Shown here one piece after another: positions 1 through 11,100 of a DNA stretch of 64,000 nucleotides. Position 1 is the first letter of the stretch; every line of letters begins with the position of its first letter. Position numbers and translations under genes: made by a program. Origin of the DNA: Rhea pennata (Eukaryota > Chordata > Aves > Rheiformes > Rheidae); NCBI RefSeq assembly GCF_028389875.1, contig NC_084702.1, positions 63,218,553-63,282,552 on the forward strand. Direction: 5' to 3'. A model generated the notes under the pieces. That model was not told the origin of the DNA, made no database searches, and saw only the letters and a list, made by a program, of their open reading frames with translations.

Positions 1-3000
1 AGGAAGAAAAAGTAAGAAAATCAGGACCTCTACTCTTTGAACATCTAACAATACTGAGACCTCATTTTCTTTTTGACAGGAGGTTAGAAGCCTCAGTTCC
101 CAGAAACCTCTCTTATCAGCTGCAAAATCAAAACAAATTTTTACCAAGATCAGTTCAACAATCTTTCCCACCTACTTCAAATATCAACTCGAAATTTTGG
201 TAAATCTTATTCAGATCTTTCCCTCCCACTTCCAAAAGAGTCATCCTCCTCTTAACACTTTGTTACACCTTCTTCAGATCCTCCAACTGGGTAACAGACA
301 GCAACAACCTTCTCTTTCGACAACCTTTCTGGCTGTGAAGGAAAGGTACTGGATTTGTCTGGAATGCCCTCCATGTTCATGCCATTGAGATCCTTAGGAT
401 GGTTTCTGGTTTAATATAAAGGCTCCTATTGGTAATCTAGAAATCAAGCTAAAGAAGAGTTCTGGTTATATTTCCGTTAACTGAAGCTGAGCTTCAGTTA
501 ACTGAAGCTATGATCTCTTGCTTTAAGACAATGTTTTATGAACAGCTTTTCTATGATCTTTCTACTTGTCAGGGCTTAGTTTAGGCTAGCATTGCCTCCT
601 GTCAGCAACTATTTTGCAAAGAGCACTGTCATTATCACATCCTGAGATACCTGGGCCATACAAGAATTACTAGCATTTGTTCAGCAGTCTATATGTGGTA
701 AATCCAGCTTTTCATGAAATGCATTATTTCAGTTAGTGCTTAATTCTCTGGTAACATCGTGAGACTTGCTATTCATGTCCACATCTCACTTTCAAACTAC
801 AAATTGGTAGTAAATTATGAAGTGTGTAGACCATGATGACAATTTAGGATGAAAATACCTCAGGGATAATAGATGAGAAATAAAAGAAGTTAACATACAC
901 TGGTAAATCTGCCTATCAGCTTTCCAGGAGGCACCAAGCAGAACATCCAGCACCATCTGGTGTCAGTGGGCACAAACTGCATAGTTTCTGCATACTAGCT
1001 TCTGAGGAGAATATTTTTACAATGAGCTTCAAAAATTCATTAGAGTGAACCCTGGAAACCTAGGTTGCTCCAAGAACTGAGCAACTGACTGCATAGGTTC
1101 CTTAATGTGGAGCCTAAAATGAGTCTGTAATGATACAGAAATGAAGCCATTCAGTCAAGATGCCATTTTCATTTAAATAAATAAATAAATAAAGTAAAAT
1201 GTTTGAAGAATTTCATTTAGTAAAATCCTGGAAGCATTTCAGAAGCTATAATTTCAGCTGTGCACAGCTTTTCTAAAGGAAACCTCTTCTGTTTAAAATT
1301 CAGTTACAGTTTCTAAGCAACAACAGAGCTCTTACTTACTACATTATTTCCAAAACACGAGACACTTCAAGGGAAGAAGTAAGCTTTAAAGATATCCTTG
1401 ATCTTCTAATACCTACCTAACAATCCAGCACATCATTCTTAACAAATACAAACAATTCAGACTTACTGTATAATTATAGCTATCCCACAGCTCTTCTGTT
1501 TATCTCTGAATTTTCTTTACCATTGACTTCATTTCAGGATCCAGTGATTTTTAAGGCTACTAACAAATAGATAATATCTTAGTGTATTTTCTATTTACTC
1601 GTCACAGTGCTCAGAAGGAGCTTTTATGAGAAAACCTCCAAATGGACACATTAATCTTACGTATCTTTTCTGAGAACTCATTCATGGGGTGTGCATGCAC
1701 GAGCTAAAAGCTCATGCGCTGGAATCACTGCTTGTAACACTAATTATGCTAGATCACATTGTTTACTCTTTAATGCCTTGCTCTGTTAATCTGATCTTCT
1801 TTTTTCCTCTTGGATTCTTAGACACACATTGAAGTTATCATTAAGAGGCCTAACAAATTACCATGTGTCACCCAACCTCTGGTAATTGCCAGTGTGTTGT
1901 TCTCCGCCTATAGCTAATTTATTTAGCTCAGGCTGCAAAGGCAGCCGTTTACACTAGAAGATGAGCTAAGTCATATTTGCTGTGAGAAAGACCATGCACA
2001 GGAAAAGCTATCAAGACTTATATGTGTGTTAGCCCATGATTCATTCACCAAACGTATGTATAGTGGACTAACACAACAGATTCTCAAAGGAACTTAAAAG
2101 TTGCTTCCACAGTACAAATACATCCCAATAGCATCAGCAAATGGCAGTAACAGTATCATATTCAACAGTGGAGTTTTGGTAACATCTAACTGGTTTCTAG
2201 AAAACACAGTTTTAGAATTTGCCATTAAATTATAACTATCCCCTTTTTTTTGTAAAGTAGGGTGCATTTTATACTTATCTTTGAGGCCTGCATATATATA
2301 TAATCAACATTTTATGTTAGTCTTACAAAAAGATTTTTAGTGAATTTGCTTTTGGAGAACTGTTGAATAATAATTATTTTGGATTAAGGGTGTTGTGACA
2401 AAACAACCATTTTAAATGGTTTTTTTTAACATTTTCTCCACTGAAGCTTAATTAATGCTAATTCTAATTCACTCAGAACCAGTCTTGTTGACTTTGGAAG
2501 ACTTCTGGCCTTTATTCTAGCTTACCGCCAACAAGTTCTGACTTGGAAAACTCTCCTCTTGCTATGTAAGACAAACTAGTCTCACGTAAAATTGCATTCT
2601 AACAGTTTTGCTCATCTGAAAGGTACTCTTCAGTGTGAGCAAAATCACCATTAGAGGCCCAAACAGCAGTCTGATGGATAATAGTTAAATACATTTTGGT
2701 CAGGTATTGCTAGTTCATGGAGTACTAAGATCAGTAGGTTTTGCAGTGCATGCCAGCATCTGCTGCTAGGCAGTTATTCTGCAGAGTAACACTAGCTGAC
2801 AATGTTTGCTGAACTTTATTGTTGTATAAGGAATTCATACTCAGTTAAACGAACATCTGAAACATTACAAACAATCCCTTGTGATGGAATTCTTCCAATG
2901 CTTAGTGTAATGTTTGTTTTATAGAAAGTATTAAAATCATCTTTGAGGACTCAAACACTTCGTATTCTGAGAGCCCTGCTATTTGTCCTTACAAATACAT

Positions 3001-3820
3001 AGTAAGAAAATAAAATTGTACTTTTGAAATAAAATTTTATTTTGATTCAGCAAAATACTTGTATCAAGTGTTGCCTAAAACTAAGGCATAATTATTTTCC
3101 TCTATTGTCTCACTTCCATGGTCTCCTTTCCTAGATGTTGCATATGCAGCTACAGAAATAGAAGTGACTAGGAATGTGGGACTTCATATAAGAAGATTTT
3201 TGCACAAGACATTTTCTGTTGTCAAATAATACTTTTCTAACAAGAAACTTAGAAAAAATTCTTTTCTTCTTCAGGAGAAATTTTTTTAAACTAAGCTAAG
3301 GAAACACTAGGAACCATGTGTATTCCCAAAAGCAACAAATCTCTTAGTGAAAATAACACTTCTAATGTTGATTAGTAAGAGCCAAGAGCTGAAACAAGGA
3401 CAAATGGGATCTCTTGTATACTGGGTTTCTCAGCTTTTTCCAGTTGAAAAAGCAAGTGGTGTAACTCCAAAATTCTGATACTTAATACAAAGGCTGAAAA
3501 GGACTTCTGTCCCTTAACTGATTTTGAATAGAATATGCAAGGCACGTCCTGGCAGCTGTACATGTATGAAATGAGTGAATAAGGCGTATGTACAATTCCC
3601 CTGTAATCTATACTCCACAAAACAAGCATATGAGCAGTTCATCTGCTGGGATAAAATGATCATTCGCGTTTTCTCCTATGCACTTCTGTCTTTATCGTAT
3701 CGAACTAATGAGTGATAGGTGTTTTCCTATGATCTTGGCTGTTCCTGGTGCTGTTAATTTTTGAAGTTCTGCTCTGCTTTGCTTTTTGGGAGCTTCGCTC
3801 AAAATGACTGACTGAGGCAA
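1..3820. other. 5' flank of the CDC20B promoter, no gene seen
   Basis: This AT-rich stretch has only short chance open frames, none with a recognisable family, and no paired splice signals that I could chain. It holds an (AAAT)n run near 1173-1193 and a perfect 27-bp palindrome at 476-502. By human synteny the next genes upstream would be MCIDAS and CCNO, but no MCIDAS or CCNO coding sequence is visible here. Confidence 0.6.
476..502. repeat. 27-bp perfect palindrome
   Basis: Arms GTTAACTGAAGCT and AGCTTCAGTTAAC are exact reverse complements around a single central G. The arm motif ACTGAAGCT occurs once more directly after it, so the site is also a partial direct repeat. No known element ends here; it may be a local slippage product. 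Confidence 0.7.
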
Positions 3821-3888
3821 GATGCAGATGGCCGCACGTGGCCGGGGACCTTCGTGGTTCCCCCACTCCAGCCCCAGTTCTGGGAGGG

Positions 3889-3961
3889 CGGCCGGGCCCG
3901 AACGCCTCACAGCATGCTCGGCCGGGCCCGAATGCCTCACGGCGCGCTCGGCCGGAGCGCG
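3889..3961. repeat. 30-bp tandem repeat in the CpG island
   Basis: Two full 30-bp units (3889-3918 and 3919-3948), each starting CGGCCGGGCCCGAA, differ at only a few bases. A third, partial unit starts at 3949. It explains the repetitive open frames on both strands here. Confidence 0.8.
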
Positions 3962-4694
3962 CCCAGGTCTCTGCTCTGAGGATGCTTCCGCAGGGGCTCC
4001 GTGACGGTGGCCGGGAAAAACCCTGAGGAGAAGCAAGTCTGCACTGTGCTTGCCGTGTGCGCAGAGGCCACCCTCACGCCTAGGCCTCGGCCCAGCAGCG
4101 GCTGTCCACGCGGCACAGCCGCCAACGCGGCCCCACAGCGGCGGCCCGTCGCGGGTGGGGGCCGGCCCGGGCCCCGCACGGCCCCGATGGTAATGGGCAC
4201 GGGCGGCGGAGCAGCACCGCTGCTGCGGTCAAACGGTTGTTGTCGTTGCCGCGGGGCTGCCGCCCGCCCGGGAACGGGCCATGCCTCCCGCCGGGCGGGG
4301 GCAGGAGCCCCCCCCGCCTTCCCGCCTCCACACAGCCGTTGGCGGACGGGACGCGCTGCGCCCCGCGCGCCGCGCTCCTTTGCCGCCGCGCGTCCCGCCG
4401 CCGCCGCCGCCGCGCGCCGCAGCCCGCCGGCGCGGCGGCAGCGCGGGGCGGGCAGCGCCGCGGCGCCGCCTAGCGACTCCGCCAGGGGGCGCGGCGCGGC
4501 GCGGCCAATCAGCGCCCGCGGCGGGGGGTTCCCGCCTCAGCGGCCGCGCGTGCCGGCGCTTTAAAGGGCGGCGGCGGCGGGGCGCGGGCGGTGGGCTGGC
4601 GCCGGCCCCGCGGGTCGTGGGGCGCCCCCGCCCCGCCGCGGCCGCCCATGCGCTGCCTCGGCTATAAGTTGCCTTCTGTGTCGGTTGGCTTGCA

Positions 4695-4742
4695 CGTAGG
4701 TCGCCTTCCCCGTAGGTCACCGTGCCCATAGGTCGCCTTCCT
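4695..4742. repeat. three tandem 16-bp units at the presumed start site
   Basis: Exact 16-bp periodicity: units at 4695-4710, 4711-4726 and 4727-4742 all carry the core TAGGTC(G/A)CC; units 1 and 3 share TAGGTCGCCTTCC. The middle unit contains an AGGTCA nuclear-receptor-type half-site. It lies between the CpG island core and the first recognised exon, probably in or just before the 5' UTR. Confidence 0.8.
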
Positions 4743-5159
4743 TCGAGGCTGTCTTGCCCTCGGGGCCTACGTGTGGGTGAGGCCGCCGCTGGAGGCAGCG
4801 GGGTCGGCAGCCCCCGGGCAGAAGTGGAGTGGGAGCGGAAAGGATGTGCCCTGAGGAAGATCGGGGCAGCGAGGGTTTGCTGTGGGGTGCTGAGCTGGGG
4901 TTTGTCCTCAGCCTGTGCCCTGTGCAGTGGCTGGTTGGTCAGTGCTTTCTGGGGTGTCCCTGACTGCTATCTTCTGCCTCGGCCCCCGGGAAGTGCTGGG
5001 GGAGCCCGGCTAGGAGCTCGGCCTCTGTGGAAGAGCTGGGGCTGGTGGTACCATCTGGCCAGCAGCTGGGCTCACCTGGCAGGTGATATAGCATGAAGAA
5101 ACTGCTGCTCCAGTGAGAGCCATGCATTTATTAAGTGTTCTACTTCTATTTCTTTAAAG

Positions 5160-8100
5160 GAAAAAGTCATGAGAACACTTGGAAAAGACCCTAAGTGGAG
5201 CAGAAAGCAAAACCTTCAGAAAACAGTTAAGGTAAGTGCATGCATAGACACTCACTCTTCTCTATATGTGTTACACTTAGAGTTCCCCCTTTTATTTTTT
5301 TTTTGGAGAGGAGGAAAATTCAGGATATTGAAGTACCTTTCGATATTTTTTTTCTTTCCTGTTCATCATTATCACACTTGTGTAACTACAGGCTGTAAAA
5401 TGTTAGAAAGGCATATGCAAGTTGTAGCAAAGTGGCATCTCTTCTGTGGATGATTTGGGAATGTGGCATTCTCTTCTCTTGGCACTAGAGGGACTATTTG
5501 TATTTAAAAGCAGAAGTTTCCTAATTTGATGGAAGTAACTGAATGGATGTAGGAAGCCCTGTTGTTTTTTGGCACTGCAGTCTGACATTTCCATGCTTAG
5601 AGGGTGGTAAGAGCAAAAGAAACAATGAAAAACTTGCATATGAGTAGATACACAGATGAATACCTATTAATCACTGTCAGTGTGCTTGACAGTAAACAAG
5701 ATGTGAAATGTAGGCAGCTTTTGCCTTAAGGAGTTGAAGGATCATGCATTCTGGTGAGATTCAAATACACTGATGGATGGAGTGGGAGGTAAAGATGTAA
5801 AAGGAAGTGGACATACTGAAAATGCTGAAGCAGGAGATAAGCTATGCACCCTTAAATGCAACCACACTATAGAAATGTAGTCACCAGCTTACTGAGAATG
5901 TAGCTTCAATGTAAATATTTAATGTAAGTAACCCCATAGGAGAAGCCATTCTGTTAAACTGAATAATGACTGGGTTCTAAAAGAGGAAAAATCTGGTGGG
6001 GATGGGGGTGGAGAGGGAGCAAATGGGCAAAACTCAATAGAATGTATCAGTCTGGCAGTGCATGTTAGCTGGCTGTTGTTTCTGATGTGTGAACAGCTGC
6101 TAGGTGCACTCCAGACCGTTTCATTCAAAAGCATCGCAGAAGACTCAAAGCGGCCTTCTCTTACTGTGGAACAAGCAGAAGTCAATTGGCCAGTTCTTTC
6201 CTGTAGTTGCTAACAGCAGCCTTAGGGCAAGTAAATGTTTTAGTATTTTGTTTTATTTTGAGAATTCAGGACTAGTGAGGTAACTTCAAGTGATTCAGGA
6301 CCTGATTTTAAGAAGTGAAGGGTTTAAATTTGGTATTCATTCACTTTGATACAAAGTACGTGGCTCTCTTCCAGCATGGCTTCAAACAGGTTTACATCAA
6401 AATGGATGCTGCAGGTAAAATTTTACCTCCATACAATCTAAATCAGTAAGGTTGAATCTTGGTATCTTTACACATCCTCCATTTTATGAGTAAATGGAGG
6501 TACAGTGTGGCATACCACCTGGAAGTAAGTTCCACTGTGGAATAACCAAATATAATTTCAAAGTAACCTAAAACTGACTATATTGAGTTCAATTCAGGGT
6601 TCACCTAGCCCAAGATCCTGAATCCAGCGATGACTGTGAATCACTGCTTGAGGAAGAGAAGGAATAAAATAAAGTGAATATGATACTAGTTAACTTAGTG
6701 GAGATGTATGGCATGCTTGTGCTGATACAACTAAGGCAAGAAACTGACTGCAATACTTCACAGTTCCTTGATGACAGTCTGGAGTCTGATTCTAGTCACA
6801 TTTCATGTGGACTTGATTATTTTAGTTCAAGTCTGTTACTGAATCAAACTTTTCTGTGCTATTTATTTCATGAAAAATGTTCACTATTTCAAGTTGAATA
6901 CCTATGAAATATGAACCCCGAAACAGGTGAGCAGTACTGGATTCGGATAGAAAGTATGAGACCTCTCAAATTCAGGCCCATGATGTTTCATGGAAGATCT
7001 CATTATGTACGAACTGTGTCTGGTAGGCAGTGTACTGTTGACCAGCTGCTCTATGTGAATATAGCAGTCACTAGTTCACTGTCACCTGCTACAGGGCCAG
7101 CTTATCACTGTTTAAAGGCAATTACCTTGGAAAGTCAGATCTCTATTCCAGAAATATGGGTGGCCTGTCTGTGTGTGATGGGATGGCAGTGTATGTTAGC
7201 TGGTTGAAATTCTGACATCAGCTAACACGCAGCTGCTATCCTGCTCCACATACCTTGACCAACAAACTGCAGTGCTACTAGCATTCTTTGAGGATTTTTT
7301 TTTCTTTAACTGTTAGGCTCAGTTATATTTCTATTACACTGTTCAGTGTTATAGCTGTAATTAAAAAATTTTCTTTCAATTCTTTGAATAACAGGGATAT
7401 GAGATCTAGACTGTTATCTGCTTTTAGATACAAGGTAATGGGAACCTTAAATACTTGAAATAGGTAAATATAAACAGATCTCAAACAGTTTTAAACTCCC
7501 TGAAAGCTTTCTTAAAGAAGCAAAGCTTAAAAAATGTTTAAATTTTTGTGACTTTCAAGATTTTCTTTAGTAACTTTATAAAATGATATTTGGCAAAAGT
7601 AAAATTTATTTTTAACTGATCAGTTAGAAACTGACTTAAAATGGTGTATTTCACTAACTGCCTGAACACCATATCTGAAGCATAATTATCTTTCCATTTT
7701 GTAAAAGTAGAGGTCAACTTTAGAATTTTTTTGCTCCCTTTTCTTCTTGGAATAACTTGATTTGGGAACACCAGTGTGCTTATAAACTGCATACAGTCTT
7801 ACCAGGTAACCCAATTTTAATAAGACATAATTTTATACCTTGGAAGGGTAAAGGCTGTTGATCCTTTTGATAGAAGCCCAGTGAAGCCCAGTACTGGTCA
7901 AACACACTCCAACAGCTAACATGGTGATACCTTTATTCTCATCTTGGCACTTATTTACAGAATGCAGAGAAACCTTGTCTGGGCACTCCTATAAAAACAG
8001 TTAAGTAGCATGTCCCATTCTTGCAAACCTAGGAGACCTAGGAAGGTCTCCTCGGGAAGAAAATAGCAGTTTTGTGGAGGTCTGCAGAACTAGGCTGATT

Positions 8101-11100
8101 CTAGTGTTGTGTGTGGTGATTAGGCAGTGTAGTTAGTTAGCTGCTCTTTAGACACCAGCAACTAACTACACTACCACATTAACACATCACTATATCACTG
8201 TTGAGACAAGAATGTAAAGAACGTGGTTATAAATATCTCGTCAGATCTTTAGATGGTATGGGGACCTATGCCAATCTAGCTCTCCTAGCTGAAAGGATTA
8301 TGCAAAACAAGTGACTGAAAGGTATACAAATAAACTTGGTTGCATTTGACACAATTGGGCAGATAAACCAGCTGATTTCTAAAGAACTATTAACTTATAT
8401 GTTGCATACTCAAGTGAAAGCTTCAGGTTTGGACACCATGTGAATTTATACTTATCTTACACCATTAAATGGCATCTTAACCTTTGAAACATTTATGAAT
8501 GGTATCAAAAGGAGAACAGTATGACCACAGATGTGGTTTTGAAACTCTCTGCTTTGTTTACTGCTGCAGGTCATTCAGTAGGAGGAGAATTCTGTGGTTT
8601 CACCTCAGACTAAGCTGAGTGAAATGAGAATTGGTGGAAAATAAGGGGTTCTCTTTCACTAGAAAGTTCTTTGTTCAAGGAATTGATTAAAAGTTAGCCT
8701 AAGGGGGGAGAAATTTCTCATGAACCAGAGGTTCTCTGCAGCTTACCAGCTCTACACTGGAGCTGTGTTCTTCCAGGTTGCACTTAGGCATAAATAGAAA
8801 AACCTTAGAATCATCCACTGCATTGAGTTTAGTGAAATAAATTTCTAGCAGTGGCCACAGCTCCTGGGATTTGTGGCTCTGGGGCTCTGGAAGCAGTTCT
8901 GCTTGCTCTAAGGGGATGTTGTTTGGTCTGAGGACCAAGGTGAACAGAGATCTGGAACAAGCAGAGCAGGGGAAAGAAGCAAGAACCAGTCGTGAACCTG
9001 GAACAAAAAGCAGATCTCTGGGCTGTCAAGATAAGAGGCCAAAATGTGGACAGAAATCCAGTCAGAACTGGAGAAGGAATGAGGGCAAGAGGCAGGACTA
9101 GAGCAGGAAAATGAGGTAGTGCTGAGGTATGAAGCCTGTGTGGTGGTATTGGATTAGAGCCACAGACTGTAATAAGATGAGCTGGAAAGTGATGTTGCTG
9201 CAGTCAGGGCTGAAATGAAGTACTTCTACAGAGTCCTTCATCCCTGGTGACCCTCCTCTAGGGACATCTCTGGATGTGGAGATAATATTGATTCTTGCAA
9301 ATAGGGAAGTCAAGGAGCTGGGGCTACAGATAGTGCATGCAGGCTATTTCAGAGCAGCAGGAACTGTGTCTAGCAAACAAAAGCCACAGCCAGAGTACAA
9401 AATCTGTCTGTGCAAGTGTTTGCACACTTGGCATGATTTTGGCTTCACTGTACAGTGACTGAGGCAGGTTGGGTGATATCATGGGCCACATACTGTTCTC
9501 TGTAGGGAGTATGAGAAATGCCACCCTTATGTGGCAGAGAGAAGAGAATTTAAATACATGAACATGAGAAAAAAGGCTTCTGGCCTTATTTAGTAGTACA
9601 AATGTTTTGGAAGTCATCTTGGGACATCTTAGTTCAAGCATGGCACACATTCACTAAACCATCGATGTATGTGCTCAGCAAGCAAACACTTTCTCGTATA
9701 ACTTGAATTACTGAGATATGCTCACTCACTGACTCTGTATTTAGTGTGTGTATAAGTGTCAGTCATTGTTAATCTTACAGGATAACAGCACTGTTACCAA
9801 TCCTCTTTCATGTAGAAAACTTCTGAGCCATTGGTTTATTTTATTTCTGTTCTTTCAGACTACTGGAATGAGGTTCTGTATTCCAATTCATCCTTTCCCT
9901 TGGTCAAACAGATCTATGAAAATGCTTGGTAGTTTGAAATGGAACAATCAACCTATCCTACCCTGCTCTGCTCATCTACGCTTTTTTAAACTGACTGGAA
10001 ATGGATTGGCACTTGTACTAGACTAGGGAGATTTCAAGGTGAGAAGAGCAGGGCTTGCTACATGACCCTTCATCCCTCTTTTTGCTGCCTCTACTTGAAG
10101 ACTGTTTTCTTCCAGAGGGGTAGATAGCTGGGGAGCATCACCTTGAATCATCGCAAAGGTGTCTGAAAGGATGTCTATTAGCATACCAGGCTATTGATTT
10201 CCCCTCTGCCCCTTGCATCCTGTTTTAGGAGCCAGATACGTTCACACATGCCCTACTTGCATCCAGATCAGAAGAATGGGGAATCCTGCAGAAGATGAGC
10301 TCACAGCCAAGGCACTGCACTGCAGTACAAGTGTATGGAAAAGTCTTATGAGGTTACAGGTGTTGCTGTAAGGGTGAAATGTAAAATGAATCAAAATACA
10401 CACAAAGCAGGGAAGGAAACATTTTTTTTGTCACTTTTTCTCTTTTAATAATAATCTCATTTTCTATGTACAGTTTATTTTAGGACCAAGTATACAGCTT
10501 TGCAATTCAATAATTGTCCTCTGTTAATATTGCAAAGCTATTATCTTCAGTGACATTTGTTTCAGAAGACTCTGATATGGTACCTCTGGACTCCATATCA
10601 TTCGGTCAGGGCAGTTAAGTGTTAATGGCATATCAAAACCTACTTGTTAATTGTAGATGGGAAACAAAAATCTTTAAGTTATTCAGTATTTGCACAAGTC
10701 CTCTTGTTTTTAGCTATATCTAGCTATATATAGCTATATCTAGCTATATATCTTGCTAGTGACAACTGTGACTTGCTGGGGTCAGCAATGTAAAGAAGCA
10801 TTCAGACTTTGTCAATTGCAGGTCCAGTCCTGCAAGGTGCTGAGTGCCTTGCCATTCTTGGTGGCCTTGGTGGTGCTCAAGGCTGTTGCAGCAGCAAATC
10901 CAACATTAATTGACATAGTGGGGCTGAAAATACTAACACCGAAGAGAAATAAAATCACCTGGTGGCTTAGCTTCTAGCAGCGTTTCACAGGAATGTACTA
11001 AGGTTGTGCACACATGCTGTTGAATGGATTCACAGCCAGAATGGCTTTTTCAGAGATCTTCCCTTTTTTTCATGATGATCTGTCTGATCAAGGATGCTAC

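Larger units (their letters stand above)
3822..4800 (+). promoter_or_regulatory. CpG-island promoter of CDC20B / miR-449 host transcript
   Basis: A very GC- and CpG-rich block in otherwise AT-rich DNA, just upstream of the first recognised CDC20B exon (5160). It contains a CCAAT box (4505-4509), an E2F-like TTCCCGCC (4529-4536), a TTTAAA element near 4560 and a TATAAG-like sequence near 4661. In mammals this promoter drives both CDC20B and the intronic miR-449 microRNAs, and miR-449 is an E2F1 target. The transcription start is not determined; 4.6-4.75 kb is likely from the motif order. Several long open frames inside it are GC-bias artefacts. Confidence 0.75.

Noticed and set aside
3822-5096. 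Several long open frames on both strands in the GC-rich block (for example 4001-4564, 4229-4729, 4722-5096)
   Set aside because: They overlap one another in several frames, are rich in Arg/Ala/Pro/Gly, and arise from CpG-island composition and tandem repeats; no family is recognisable.
6375-6414. 40-bp exon-like segment between TTCCAG and GTAAAA
   Set aside because: A 40-base exon would break the phase between 5231 and 18896, both of which join in phase 0, unless another unseen exon compensates.
6911-7207. 98-codon open frame starting [10 protein letters not shown] on the + strand
   Set aside because: Its 3' end is the miR-449a-like hairpin, and it sits inside the intron with no splice signals that would join it to CDC20B.
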